Below, piece by piece: positions 15,916 through 24,882 of a DNA stretch of 34,110 nt. Under the pieces are notes generated by a model, which was not told the origin of the DNA, searched no databases, and was given only the letters and a program-made list of their open reading frames with translations. The position numbers and the translations under genes were made by a program. Within the stretch, counting starts at the first letter, position 1. Every line of letters begins with the position of its first letter. The DNA is from a virus, in the IMG/VR virus record IMGVR_UViG_3300031281_000005, positions 1-34,110 of that record. One strand, given 5' to 3'.

Positions 15916-16208
15916 GACAACTGCGCCTGCACCTTCGATGGTAGAAGAATCTGATCTCCAGCCTGCAAGTCCAATGGCCAAAATACATGGGGATTCATGT
16001 CGGCCAAAATCCACCACTTTCGAGCGTTCCCAAACAACTTGTACGCAAGCGTCTCAAACGTCTCTCCAGCTTTAACGGTATACGCCTCTGTTTCTCCCTC
16101 TGGAACGACTGTAGTTGACCGAGGCCTAATCAACCCAACAGTGACTCCCGACGATACAGTATAATTTTTCGCTCCAATCGTCGTATACCGCGAGCTCACA
16201 AACAGCAT
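15912..16208 (-). CDS. LysM-containing tail protein (P2 X-like/CIS tube adaptor)
   Basis: A 98-residue protein with an AGGAGG site. Residues 43-90 are a LysM domain: YTVKAGETFETLAYKLFGNA, then RKWWILADMNPHVFWPLDLQ and AGDQILLP. In P2-type phages gpX and in injection systems a LysM protein lies just before the hub, and it is thought to connect the hub to the tube. Here it follows the CIS-tube-cap-like gene by a one-base overlap and precedes gpD by four bases. Whether it binds peptidoglycan or is purely structural is not shown by sequence. Confidence 0.85.
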   Translation of the reverse strand: MLFVSSRYTTIGAKNYTVSSGVTVGLIRPRSTTVVPEGETEAYTVKAGETFETLAYKLFGNARKWWILADMNPHVFWPLDLQAGDQILLPSKVQAQLS

Positions 16209-16759
16209 TAACCCCTCCTAGATACCATGACTTTTCTCGCCAGCTCTGAATTTCTTATTAGAATGCCTTGGATCTGAGCTATGTCCGTAAACGTAGTGCT
16301 CATCGCGAGGTCTACATACGCCCTCGTAGGATGCATCTTAGTATTTCGTCGAACTACCCTTGTGGTAACTGTATCCATTACAACCGTGAAAACGTCATTG
16401 CCGATTCCAAATCTCGCTTGCGGGGGCGCCGCGACCTGCCCGAGATCTGATGAAAATCTCTCGGGATCAGGCATCGTGAACATCTCAATCGCTGCAATGT
16501 CCGCCCTGACACCTTCCTTCGCTATGTCATAATTCTCCGTTGCATCTAAAAGGAGTTGTATTATGAATTTCTCAGATGAAATCCTATTAAAGATCGCTTC
16601 AGGAAGCGCGGTCCCCTGCGCAGAGGCCCATCCCCATTCGACCTCACGAGATTTTTCATCCTCGGATGGATTGAATTGAAACTCATATGTGGACTTCACT
16701 TCGCCATCTTGAATTTTCGCCAGATAGGCCCTGTTGGCCTTTCTTCCGGTGATAATCAT
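16208..16759 (-). CDS. CIS tube-cap/initiator-like protein
   Basis: A 183-residue protein, ATG after GGAGG. The phrase YEFQFNPSEDEKSREVEW at residues 25-42 matches the FQFNP(S/T)E...(R)..(e)W signature of the contractile injection system tube-protein N-terminal domain (Afp7/Pvc7-type), which is usually paired with LysM. The rest (FIIQLLLDATENYDIAKEGV, then FTMPDPERFSSD, and AYVDLAMSTTFTDIAQIQ) fits that family. It probably starts tube assembly on the hub. It overlaps the tape measure gene by four bases. The match is by eye to a known signature, so moderately strong. Confidence 0.7.
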   Translation of the reverse strand: MIITGRKANRAYLAKIQDGEVKSTYEFQFNPSEDEKSREVEWGWASAQGTALPEAIFNRISSEKFIIQLLLDATENYDIAKEGVRADIAAIEMFTMPDPERFSSDLGQVAAPPQARFGIGNDVFTVVMDTVTTRVVRRNTKMHPTRAYVDLAMSTTFTDIAQIQGILIRNSELARKVMVSRRG

Positions 16760-19590
16760 GCGAACTCTACCTCCGTTTCCTCATCCATCAGCTCACGAAT
16801 ACGCTCAATGACCTGTTGAGCTAAATTCTCAGCTTCCTCAGGAGTGGCTTGTGCCACGTGGAATTCCATCTTCTGGACTGTAATCTGTACTCCACCTCGT
16901 GTAGAAGTGACCGCAGTGTTGGATGTCACTCCACCATCTTCAGCCCTTGTTACATTCGGAACAGCATACAGCATGCTCTGTGTATCCGGAACGACTCCAT
17001 CAAGGGTTCTCGAGACTTTACTCTGGAGTTCTGGAGCTCCTGACTCTATTCCAGCACCAAACGCTCTTGTAAATCCAGCTCCAGAATCTGTAAGCGTCGA
17101 TAGAGGCCCAACTTTTGCGTCAGACCCAGGTAACCAATCACGAACTCGCTGAAGAGCTCCTGATAACCACTCTACAACGCTATTCCATGAATCTTTTAGG
17201 CCGCTCAAAAATGAAGAACCAAATCCCCTTCCTGATTCACCAATCTTAACTTTCATCCTTCCAAACAGCCCAATGACTCTATCCATAGCTCGTTTTAAAA
17301 CCCTTCCAACAACATCAAAGGGAGTTACAAAAGCCAAGATAATTGCCTCTTTTATAGATAAAGAACCTGTTAAGATCCCTCTAACCAATTCATAAAAAAA
17401 CCCTGCTATAGCTACCACTCCGGCAATAAGCTTTTCTACTGCGAATACTGCAACTTTATACAAAATCACCAATACATCGATAACAATTCCTACCAACTTA
17501 TAAAATCCATACAATACCGCTCCAATAACCGCCCCAACAATGAGAAGCTTTGCTGCCAAAAGCACAAGCGGAAGTGCCAACAACGCAACAGATGCTATAA
17601 GCGATGTCATAACCACTGAAGCAATCCATCCTAGAACAAAGCCTACCGTTCTCCATGCCTTGGCAACTGCATAAGCATCTTTCATTGGAGCCCATCCTTC
17701 AAACAAACTCCGAAAAGCATCAATCACCCATCCTATGGCGACACCAACCGGATACAGCGCCAAAGATATCGCCTTGAACCCTCCAACAAGGCCATCCACG
17801 AATCCGTCAAACACTGCCGCTATCCGATTTTTTATCCCAAGGATTACAGTTACAATCCCGTAAAGCCCCATTGCTTTCAATGTCTTTACTATCTGCTCCT
17901 TCCCGGATTCTCCAGACCACAACTCTGAAATGCCTTTTTTAATCCAATGAAATGTATTCATCAGCTTTTGAAATGCTTTAGCAACTACAGACGTTCCATG
18001 CCAAAGATGATCAAAAAGCTTCATAAGTCCCCATATCGCACCGAATACCGCTACTATTCCTAATCCAATCAATAGAACCGGCCATAGAGCTGCCTTAAGC
18101 GCTCCAAATCCTAGGGCCGCTATCCCTGCCAATCCTCCTACTGCAGCCAACGCTGGAGCTATAGTGGTAGTCCAGAATAGTATTCCTGAAAGACCGATAA
18201 GAATAAATCCTACAACTTTCGCGATAACCATAAATGCAGCAGCCGTAATCATCAGAGATTTTGCCAACAGTGGGTGTTTGTCGACAAACTCAAGAAATTT
18301 GCCCAAAGAATCCCTCCAGAGGTTCCCAAAAACTTTGAGATATGGAAGTACAGTCTTGCCCATGGCAATATTGATCGTATCCTTTGTTCCCTGAATGAAT
18401 ACCTCTAATCCGGCTTGAGTCTCCTCAAAAGCCTTTGCAGCATCCTTGGATGCTCCGGAAGACTTTTCAAGCGTTTTAACCAAATCTTCAAAGGCAGCTT
18501 TTCCTTCGAGACCCTTTCGTTTCATGTTTTTAAGCGCAGATATAAGGGGTCCTCCCCTCGCCCCGAACACTGTTGCAGCTGTAACCAGAAAGGACTTCTC
18601 ACTCTCGCCAGTTAAGCCCTTCGCAGAATCAACTAATTCCCCGAAGAATTTTGTCATATTCTTCACGTTGCCCTGCGCATCGAACATGGATACTCCGAGT
18701 TTCTGAAAAGCCCGAATTGTCTGAGGCATCTTTTCATCAACATACCCCGAGAACAACTGCTCCTCTGTAATCTTATTCTTGTTAAGATACCCCGATAGTC
18801 TCCTGTAATTCATTAAAAACTTATTGGCAAACATGTCCACAGTTTGGCCAGCCTGTGCCGCCTGCATGCCAGCATTTTTCATGACACCTACAAGCGCCCA
18901 CATTTCAGCTGAAGTCGCCCTTAATTTCGCTGGAGCATTCCGAAGAGAATTCAATGCTATAGGTAAATCTTGAAACTGCAAATTCGTTTCTCTCGTAGCA
19001 TTAGCGAAAACATCCATTATTTCCCTGGCAGAATCTCCAGTATGGACAAATTTTAATAACGCAGCCGCAGTTGCAGTTGCTCCAGTCTGAAGACCCAGAA
19101 GACCCGCTGACCCTGTAACAACATCTAATGTGGCTTCAAGGCTCGTCAAAGCCTGCTCTGTAGATAAACCGGCAGCTTTTAGCATTCTAATAGCTGATGC
19201 AGCTTCCTGTGGAGAAAACTGAGTCTCTAAACCTGTCCTCAAGGCTACCTGCTCAAGCCGATTCAACTCACTCTCAGTAGCTTTTGCTACAAATTGAAGC
19301 TGAGACATCTCAACCTGGAAACTTTTTGCCTGATTCACGGCAGGGGTAAGAGCTGAATCCAGAGCTTCTCCAGCCCCCATAGCCGCAGCCCCGAGCGCCC
19401 CGACACCAAGACTTGCATTCATGGCAGCGCTCATCGCATTTCCAGTATTCTTTACAGAACTCTGCGTCTTCCTTGCCTTGTTCTCTACTCGCTGGAGAGA
19501 ATCTTCCGCAACGGAAGCCCCCGTAACCATCCCCGTTGCATCAAGATGAAGCCGAATTCCCAAGAGCATCTGACTGCCTGCACTTGCCAT
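16756..19590 (-). CDS. Tape measure protein
   Basis: A 944-residue protein starting immediately after the stop of the frameshifted chaperone frame. The N-terminus has coiled-coil and Ala/Gly-rich helices. Residues 100-420 carry the TP901 tape-measure core (QVALRTGLETQFSPQEAASA, MDVFANATRETNLQFQDLP, and TAATVFGARGGPLISAL, where FGARG is the family hallmark). Hydrophobic segments at about 443-525 and 640-740 may be membrane-spanning helices that insert in the host during DNA delivery. The C-terminus has coiled-coil segments and an acidic tail. At the usual 1.5 angstrom per residue a tail of roughly 140 nm is expected. Confidence 0.95.
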   Translation of the reverse strand: MASAGSQMLLGIRLHLDATGMVTGASVAEDSLQRVENKARKTQSSVKNTGNAMSAAMNASLGVGALGAAAMGAGEALDSALTPAVNQAKSFQVEMSQLQFVAKATESELNRLEQVALRTGLETQFSPQEAASAIRMLKAAGLSTEQALTSLEATLDVVTGSAGLLGLQTGATATAAALLKFVHTGDSAREIMDVFANATRETNLQFQDLPIALNSLRNAPAKLRATSAEMWALVGVMKNAGMQAAQAGQTVDMFANKFLMNYRRLSGYLNKNKITEEQLFSGYVDEKMPQTIRAFQKLGVSMFDAQGNVKNMTKFFGELVDSAKGLTGESEKSFLVTAATVFGARGGPLISALKNMKRKGLEGKAAFEDLVKTLEKSSGASKDAAKAFEETQAGLEVFIQGTKDTINIAMGKTVLPYLKVFGNLWRDSLGKFLEFVDKHPLLAKSLMITAAAFMVIAKVVGFILIGLSGILFWTTTIAPALAAVGGLAGIAALGFGALKAALWPVLLIGLGIVAVFGAIWGLMKLFDHLWHGTSVVAKAFQKLMNTFHWIKKGISELWSGESGKEQIVKTLKAMGLYGIVTVILGIKNRIAAVFDGFVDGLVGGFKAISLALYPVGVAIGWVIDAFRSLFEGWAPMKDAYAVAKAWRTVGFVLGWIASVVMTSLIASVALLALPLVLLAAKLLIVGAVIGAVLYGFYKLVGIVIDVLVILYKVAVFAVEKLIAGVVAIAGFFYELVRGILTGSLSIKEAIILAFVTPFDVVGRVLKRAMDRVIGLFGRMKVKIGESGRGFGSSFLSGLKDSWNSVVEWLSGALQRVRDWLPGSDAKVGPLSTLTDSGAGFTRAFGAGIESGAPELQSKVSRTLDGVVPDTQSMLYAVPNVTRAEDGGVTSNTAVTSTRGGVQITVQKMEFHVAQATPEEAENLAQQVIERIRELMDEETEVEFA

Positions 19591-19824
19591 CTACTTCCCT
19601 GCTTCCTTTCGCCTATCCCGGTTAATCATTTCCACATACCGGTTTAGTCTTTCAATAGGTAGGCGGAGGATTTGGCTCTCAGTCCAGCCATACCTGTGTG
19701 CCAGGTAGTTCACGCACTCATAGAGCTGTTCTAAAGTCTTTTCGCACTCCTCCGCCGACCTTCGAAAAAAGAAATCAAATCCAATCGCAGCTCCATCTCC
19801 ATGCCACAATCGCACGTGATCCAC
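19591..19824 (-). CDS. Tail assembly chaperone T-part, reached by -1 frameshift
   Basis: This -1 frame is open across the chaperone's end. Its ATG at 19824 is probably not used. Ribosomes that slip on the T_TTT_TTC site at 19764-19770 continue in it with RRSAEECEKTLEQLYECVNY and stop at 19591, adding 57 residues to the 284 read before the slip for a fusion of 341. The T-part is a helical, charged, short domain, as in G-GT pairs, where it contacts the tape measure. The stop is one base from the tape measure start. Confidence 0.75.
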   Translation of the reverse strand: MDHVRLWHGDGAAIGFDFFFRRSAEECEKTLEQLYECVNYLAHRYGWTESQILRLPIERLNRYVEMINRDRRKEAGK

Positions 19825-20615
19825 TTACCTTGCTTGATGCCCGGAAGGCTCTCACTCAAGGAAAACATGAGCTCTTCCCTGTCTTGACGCTTTAATGCCT
19901 TGACCATGGAGGTATCTACCTTTCCATAGTCCCCGACACTGATAATGCACGAGGCTAGAAGACTGTCTGTAGCCTCGGCCTCATTCTCCATCTTCCCCAG
20001 AAGCTCTGACTCCTTTCCAAGTGGAAATCTCAAGCGCCCATTCTTGTGAAAGACAATCTCACCAGAGTCTGTTTTCTCCCTGAAACCCTTTTTCAGATGA
20101 AAATCAACCTGTGGAGGCTTGTCGTCAGGCCACGACTTGACTTCCAACTGGGAGAGGAAAACTCGCTCGTTGTGGACTTTCTTACAATGCCGACATCGGC
20201 CGACGAACGCAGACTCGTTCCGTCCGGACAGCATGAAAATCCGAGTAATCAAAAAGACCCGATCAATTTCCGTTAGGGCTCTAGCAAACTCCCGGTTAAA
20301 AAGCTTCTCCGAATTTTTCTTCGTCCTGAGGAGTCCAGGTACTTCTTGAACCGCACGACAAATCACCATCGACATGGCTTTCGCGCCATTGCCTCCGGAC
20401 TTATTGCTCGCGACCAAATGGTCATCAATACCGCAAAGCTCATCGATGACAACTGTCCGAAAAACCTGGCCATCTTTCCGTAAACCTACAGGAAGCTCGA
20501 CCGTATCATCGGGAGTAAAATCCGGAACGCCATCCTCCGAGTCTTTTTCCCAGTCATCAAAGCTTCCATCCGGATCTTCAATCTTCTCAAATTTATTTGG
20601 GGGGGTTTCAATCAT
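19731..20615 (-). CDS. Tail assembly chaperone G-part with CxxC zinc-like motif
   Basis: A 294-residue protein, start after AGGAGACACACT. The centre has a CRHC (Cys141, Cys144) and the end a CDCG (Cys268, Cys270), a four-cysteine set resembling a zinc ribbon. This resembles the T4 baseplate/gp26-like and tail-chaperone proteins with CPECG motifs found between the tube gene and the tape measure gene. In the zero frame it ends in FFEGRRRSAKRL, 10 codons past the slip site. The position between tube and tape measure is the classical place of G/GT chaperones. The frameshift site and overlap are visible in sequence; the chaperone function is inferred. Confidence 0.75.
   Translation of the reverse strand: MIETPPNKFEKIEDPDGSFDDWEKDSEDGVPDFTPDDTVELPVGLRKDGQVFRTVVIDELCGIDDHLVASNKSGGNGAKAMSMVICRAVQEVPGLLRTKKNSEKLFNREFARALTEIDRVFLITRIFMLSGRNESAFVGRCRHCKKVHNERVFLSQLEVKSWPDDKPPQVDFHLKKGFREKTDSGEIVFHKNGRLRFPLGKESELLGKMENEAEATDSLLASCIISVGDYGKVDTSMVKALKRQDREELMFSLSESLPGIKQGKWITCDCGMEMELRLDLISFFEGRRRSAKRL
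19764..19770 (-). promoter_or_regulatory. -1 programmed frameshift slippery site T_TTT_TTC
   Basis: On the minus strand the zero frame reads ATT TCT TTT TTC GAA. The last T of TCT plus TTT TTC form the X_XXY_YYZ heptamer T_TTT_TTC. After a -1 slip, both phenylalanine codons re-pair as TTT TTT and reading continues with CGA AGG TCG into the frame that ends at 19591. The overlapping frame would otherwise have no purpose. A downstream structure was not assessed. Confidence 0.8.
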
Positions 20616-20668
20616 AGTGTGTCTCCTATAGTGTCGATACCGTAGTTAAAGCTGTGTAATCTTAAAAC

Positions 20669-21121
20669 TTACAGACTTTCGCGCTTGATGCCTTCGTTGG
20701 CAAGAACCATACTCTCAATCTCCACATCATTGGCACTCGCATCGAGGTCTCCTGCGGTAAACTCTTTAGGCCATGCGCGGAAAATCGTCCACTTGACCTT
20801 CCGTTCTCCAGCCTTGTTCTTCAAATACACAACAACCTTCCTTCGGAAGTCATCGTCCCCCTGCTCACCATTTACTTGGTCGACATTGAAGATCGTGTCG
20901 CTCCAGTTCTGGAAGTCATCATCATCGGAGATCCCTCGTTCCATGGTGACGTCCCCAAAGGAAGTTTGACCTGGAAGCTTGTGGGGAGTCTCATTCTCTC
21001 CTCCCTCCCGATAGCTGATCTCCTCGGTTGTTCTCGACAACCCTGTAACCTTCGAGAAGCCTGCACGGACGAAACCGTCAATTTCGACCTCGAATTTAAA
21101 ATTTCTGTAGGGATCGGGCAT
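20669..21121 (-). CDS. Tail tube protein (gp19-like)
   Basis: A 150-residue protein. The frame could begin at GTG 21124, but ATG 21121 has the better spacing from AAAGGAGG. The N-terminus PDPYRNFKFEVEIDGFVRAG, then FSKVTGLSRTTEEISYREGG and KLPGQTSFGDVTMERGISDD follows the T4 gp19-like tube family almost exactly (the P.(f)R(f)..(f).V.(i)(d)G...GF..v.Gl....(e)....GG pattern and the LPG...F..(v)t.(e)RG). It forms the inner tube stacked below the sheath. The gene lies between sheath and chaperone, as expected. The family is shared by phages and contractile injection systems. Confidence 0.92.
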   Translation of the reverse strand: MPDPYRNFKFEVEIDGFVRAGFSKVTGLSRTTEEISYREGGENETPHKLPGQTSFGDVTMERGISDDDDFQNWSDTIFNVDQVNGEQGDDDFRRKVVVYLKNKAGERKVKWTIFRAWPKEFTAGDLDASANDVEIESMVLANEGIKRESL

Positions 21122-21154
21122 CACGCCCTCCTTTCTTTATCCTTGAACTGCCAA

Positions 21155-23623
21155 CTACTCGGCGACTTCCCAACCACTATCGTATTGAGTGAACGTCCAC
21201 ACCAAGAACTCGCCGGGTTTATTCGGGGCCAAACCGACCTCACCCTTCACCAGCCCGTTATCGATATCGGCCTGTGTCATCGTGCCCTTCGTAGTTCCAA
21301 CCTTCACGTAAAACGCCAGCTCCTTGATTGCCGTTGGGAAGGCCCCCTGCGGCATAAGGTCTGTGAGAAAATCGTCGACCCGATCTTCAAGCTTACTCCA
21401 CAACTTGAAGTTATTGTTCCTGTGAATAGCCCATCGAGTAGAATCCGCGATGGACTTCTCGACAAACTGAAAGAAACGTCTCACGTTGATATAAATGAAT
21501 CGCTTTGTAGGATTCGTGCTCAACGTTCGACATCCCCATACCGTAACGGGATTCGTTGATCCAAACTTACGAATCACATTTATCCCGGCTTCATTCATAG
21601 AACCCGTCTCGTCATCCCGATACTCGGTGGCTACGTCTAAAGCATAGTTAATCGTTCCATAGTCTCCCTCTCCCGCAGGAGCCTCCCAAGGACCCCCTGC
21701 ATTGCCTGGAAGAGAGTCTACTCGAGCCCGAATTCCCATGAGAGCCCCAAGACCCTGAATCTTTCTCTTTGGACTTGATCCAACACCGATCGGATCAAAC
21801 ACCTCAATTCCACCCGCGTACATCGCAGAACAATCTGAATCTACACCGATCACATTGTTCCTAAAACTGACCGAATCAGCACCAGACATTCCCTCTGTAA
21901 CGTACGTAAGATACTCGAAATAAATTCGAGACTTACAATACGCTGCCATCTGATGAATCAATAATGCAGTGTTTCGTCCTGGGGTACAGATCGGCATGAA
22001 ATCTTTGATGGTTCCCCAGGCATAGAACCCTGTGCCGCCGATGATTGACCCAATCCAATCAGTGTCATCCATACTTGCGGTTTCATCAGCTCCCCCCGTA
22101 AACGCAACCGATGCTGCCTCTGTCGCCGGGGTATCAGCTCCAATCCCTGGGGCAGCATCCTTATCCGTAGCCACCACATACTCAGAACCAATATTCTCAT
22201 CATTGATAATGGTTTCAACGTAGTTGTCAGCTACATCCAACATTGATAACCCAATCCAGCGCTCAACTTCCTGAGTCCCATCGTAAATGACTAAATTAAA
22301 CTCATTCGTCTGCATCGTAGAAGCCGCAGCCGTGTAGCCATAAGTAAAGGGAGTGCTCACCTCAATGTAAAACTTAACTGTCGACCCTGAAATATCAGTT
22401 CGCTTACTGGCTACAACCTTGTACTCGGTATGAGTTCCGTCACTTACTGTGACAACCGAATTCTCGTTAAGCCCCGCTAGAGATGGCACTTGCACTTCAC
22501 TATCCCCAACCGTTATATCTGCAGCCAGATCATTCCCTGCTCCCAAAGAGGCTTTAAAGGGGGCCACAATTGCTTGGCTCTTGAGATTATCCCCTGATAC
22601 CCCCGGAGACTTATTGCCGCGATATCCTGCTTCAACTTGAAGAGTATCATACGTGGCCCCAGAATCAGTACCGTTTATGGTTTCCACTGTGAATCCCAAC
22701 GTGACATTCGCATCGGTGAAATCTAGCTCAGAGGTTACTCCAGTAGTCAAAGACTGGATCGTGAACGATCCGTCAGAATTAACAATAGCCTCTGCTTGAG
22801 TAGTAAATGTACCGGTTGCATCACATATAGCTTTCATCTCGGTAGCCGTAACCGCAGACAAATCAGCCACATTTCCCGTTCCATCTTGATTTGTGGTGAC
22901 CCACGAAAGACCAGAATCTCCTCCGGAAACCGTAACGCTACTATCTGTCCCCAGCTTATCCGACTTAATTACAACCTGGTCAGCTGAGACATAAGCCGAA
23001 GCACCCCTAATTTGCTCATTTATCTGAGCAGCCATCAACAGTGCCGTATTCGTTAACCCAGAAAATTCTATGGTCTGAGCTGGTCCTCCATCAATATCTA
23101 CCTCAAGCGTTTTTCCATCGATATCTCCGATAGTATCTGCATTTGAACTGGTAATATACCCCGCGGTACCGGCTACCGTAGGCTCTAGGCCGGCTCCACT
23201 GTCTATAGCAACCGTGAACGCCAAGTCCCCACCAGACACGAAATCAAACGGCCCGACTGCGCTCTGCTTCGACGCTGCAGTTGCCGAAACCCCTAACGTA
23301 CGATGAGTACGCCCAGAAATTCCTACAACTGACGTCCTGTCATCAATATCAGGATAGTGCGCCTGTCGAACCGTTATCAATTCGAATCCACCCTCATCGA
23401 AGAAGCTTTTAGCTTCATACGCCGCATCGCCTCTGCTCGAGGCTTCATAGCCGCCAAAAATCTTTCTCCACGTCGCAAAATTCCTCGTTCTCACGGGAAT
23501 TCCGACTGGGCCTTTTTCGGTTACTGCCTGCATACCACCTCGCCCAGTCTGCGCAGCACGAACTGGACCTTCCGTGGTATTGACTTCTTCTACGTAGACA
23601 TCGGGTCTCGTATAATATGGCAT
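21155..23623 (-). CDS. Tail sheath protein with a large inserted domain
   Basis: An 822-residue protein, ATG after GAGGAGAAAAACG. The N-terminus (YTRPDVYVEEVNT, then GPVGIPVRTRNFATWRKIFG) and the C-terminus (SKLEDRVDDFLTDLMPQGA, then KGEVGLAPNKPGEFLVWTFT) are the diagnostic sheath ends that interlock neighbours. Residues about 125-318 are an insertion rich in Gly/Ser/Thr/Asp that is also found in the protein at 944-1936. A second beta-rich insertion covers about 330-520. The conserved contraction core resumes with the segment NVRRFFQFVEKSIADSTRWAIH, shortened here to NVRRFFQFVEKSIADSTRWA. At 822 residues it is much longer than the usual 380-480-residue P2 type. Confidence 0.93.
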   Translation of the reverse strand: MPYYTRPDVYVEEVNTTEGPVRAAQTGRGGMQAVTEKGPVGIPVRTRNFATWRKIFGGYEASSRGDAAYEAKSFFDEGGFELITVRQAHYPDIDDRTSVVGISGRTHRTLGVSATAASKQSAVGPFDFVSGGDLAFTVAIDSGAGLEPTVAGTAGYITSSNADTIGDIDGKTLEVDIDGGPAQTIEFSGLTNTALLMAAQINEQIRGASAYVSADQVVIKSDKLGTDSSVTVSGGDSGLSWVTTNQDGTGNVADLSAVTATEMKAICDATGTFTTQAEAIVNSDGSFTIQSLTTGVTSELDFTDANVTLGFTVETINGTDSGATYDTLQVEAGYRGNKSPGVSGDNLKSQAIVAPFKASLGAGNDLAADITVGDSEVQVPSLAGLNENSVVTVSDGTHTEYKVVASKRTDISGSTVKFYIEVSTPFTYGYTAAASTMQTNEFNLVIYDGTQEVERWIGLSMLDVADNYVETIINDENIGSEYVVATDKDAAPGIGADTPATEAASVAFTGGADETASMDDTDWIGSIIGGTGFYAWGTIKDFMPICTPGRNTALLIHQMAAYCKSRIYFEYLTYVTEGMSGADSVSFRNNVIGVDSDCSAMYAGGIEVFDPIGVGSSPKRKIQGLGALMGIRARVDSLPGNAGGPWEAPAGEGDYGTINYALDVATEYRDDETGSMNEAGINVIRKFGSTNPVTVWGCRTLSTNPTKRFIYINVRRFFQFVEKSIADSTRWAIHRNNNFKLWSKLEDRVDDFLTDLMPQGAFPTAIKELAFYVKVGTTKGTMTQADIDNGLVKGEVGLAPNKPGEFLVWTFTQYDSGWEVAE

Positions 23624-23686
23624 CGTTTTTCTCCTCAGCTTTTATCCTCCCCGGATTGACGATGCTTGGTGGGAGGTTTCGTTGCT

Positions 23687-24403
23687 CTATGGAAGTACTT
23701 CTTCCGTATCCTCTGTTACTCGAATTATAACATCGGTAACATTCTCTAAATCATCGACTTCACCAACAAGACCTCTTTCGTCCAAGGAGGCTATCTCCCT
23801 TGATTTTACATCCCAATGGACTTCGTTGACAACCTTCTCTCTTACTGTCTCATCGTATTCTACTTCTGTAAGGTAAACAAGAGCCTCAACCGTTATGCTT
23901 TTATGGTAAATGACCGTATCCACATCGTCATAATCATGAACAGACAAACTACCGTTTACCTTGAACAGCCATACATCTAGGTACTCGCCGTCGATATTGA
24001 GAACTCTTAGGTACCCCTTGTTCTTAGTCCGTCTTCGGAACATCTCGTGATAAAGAACCTGGTCTTCTGCAGCCATATCCTTATGCCAAGTGTCAATCGA
24101 ATATCTCATCACGATAGGATCTGAAGAATCCCTCATTATGCGCTCATTTGGGTCTACGGTTCCGTCAAGCCCAACTTCTTCCGGATACTCATCTGACGAC
24201 TCCTGTACTTCAGTGTCCTCGGATTCTCCTAGATACATTATCGACACCGATGGAAATACCCTTCCAGTCTCAATCTCAGTGCTTGGCTTCTCCAGGAAAA
24301 CCTCAACCTCCGTCAGCCCTCCGGCGACTGAAAGATAGAACCCCGAATACTTTGCAACCAGAGCATTCTCTAGAGCCTCCTGACTGACTGACAGACTCGT
24401 CAT
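23687..24403 (-). CDS. Candidate tail terminator protein
   Basis: A 238-residue acidic protein. It lies between the gp10-like gene and the sheath, the normal place of the tail terminator or neck component. The N-terminus is helical (SQEALENALVAKYSGFYLSV), then come beta segments (GRVFPSVSIMYLGES, then RYSIDTWHKDMAAEDQVLYH). The segment EMFRRRTKNKGYLRVLNIDG and the C-terminal part are mixed. The overall order (helix, then strand-rich segment with VIYHKSITVEALVYL) resembles tail terminators of siphophages and myophages, but no signature is decisive. The ribosome binding site is weak. Role is inferred from position. Confidence 0.5.
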   Translation of the reverse strand: MTSLSVSQEALENALVAKYSGFYLSVAGGLTEVEVFLEKPSTEIETGRVFPSVSIMYLGESEDTEVQESSDEYPEEVGLDGTVDPNERIMRDSSDPIVMRYSIDTWHKDMAAEDQVLYHEMFRRRTKNKGYLRVLNIDGEYLDVWLFKVNGSLSVHDYDDVDTVIYHKSITVEALVYLTEVEYDETVREKVVNEVHWDVKSREIASLDERGLVGEVDDLENVTDVIIRVTEDTEEVLP

Positions 24404-24405
24404 TA

Positions 24406-24882
24406 CTATCTAAGTCCCTCAAACATAATCGACCCAAAAGCCCTCAACAGACTCTTAGTGGGCCTCATATTCTCTACCTCTGCAAACACAGGTCTCCACA
24501 ATGGCCTGGCCCTCATCTTTGCGGTTCCATACTCCAAATAATCTGCAAGCTCCTGCATGCTCAACCCAGAATAGTGATCCCCTTCAGGGTAAACGTTCAG
24601 CTCAACTTCTCCGTTTTCCACCGTTACATCGTAGGTGATCGACTTCAGATAATCCCCTCTCTTTACATAAATCTTGTCGAATCCCTTCTTCTGAATCGAA
24701 GCACTGGAAAGAGGCGCCCAATCTAAATCCTGATTCCGTATGTGCGCCTTCAGCTTTCTGGTGATCACTCTACCAAGCGATTCCATTTGTTCTGCTGCCT
24801 TCCCAACAGCCTTATCTGAATCAATATTCTTCAGCGAAGCCCGAATCTTCATCCAATCACCATAGAACAATCTTGCTGTCAT
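24406..24882 (-). CDS. HK97 gp10/virion-morphogenesis-like tail completion protein
   Basis: A 158-residue protein. The C-terminal part contains YLEYGTAKMRARPLWRP, the (L/I)EYGT..(m)..(R/P)(P).(l/f)RP signature of HK97 gp10 and Mu gpG-like tail completion proteins. The N-terminal helix is charged (IDSDKAVGKAAEQMESLGRV). It joins neck to tail. The gene starts in an ATGA overlap with the head-closure gene and precedes the tail terminator candidate, matching the typical connector-closure-gp10-terminator-sheath order. Confidence 0.78.
   Translation of the reverse strand: MTARLFYGDWMKIRASLKNIDSDKAVGKAAEQMESLGRVITRKLKAHIRNQDLDWAPLSSASIQKKGFDKIYVKRGDYLKSITYDVTVENGEVELNVYPEGDHYSGLSMQELADYLEYGTAKMRARPLWRPVFAEVENMRPTKSLLRAFGSIMFEGLR

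Noticed and set aside
15916-16017. Longer start for the hub gene
   Set aside because: The extension lies wholly in the LysM gene in another frame; the ATGA overlap start at 15915 matches the family N-terminus.
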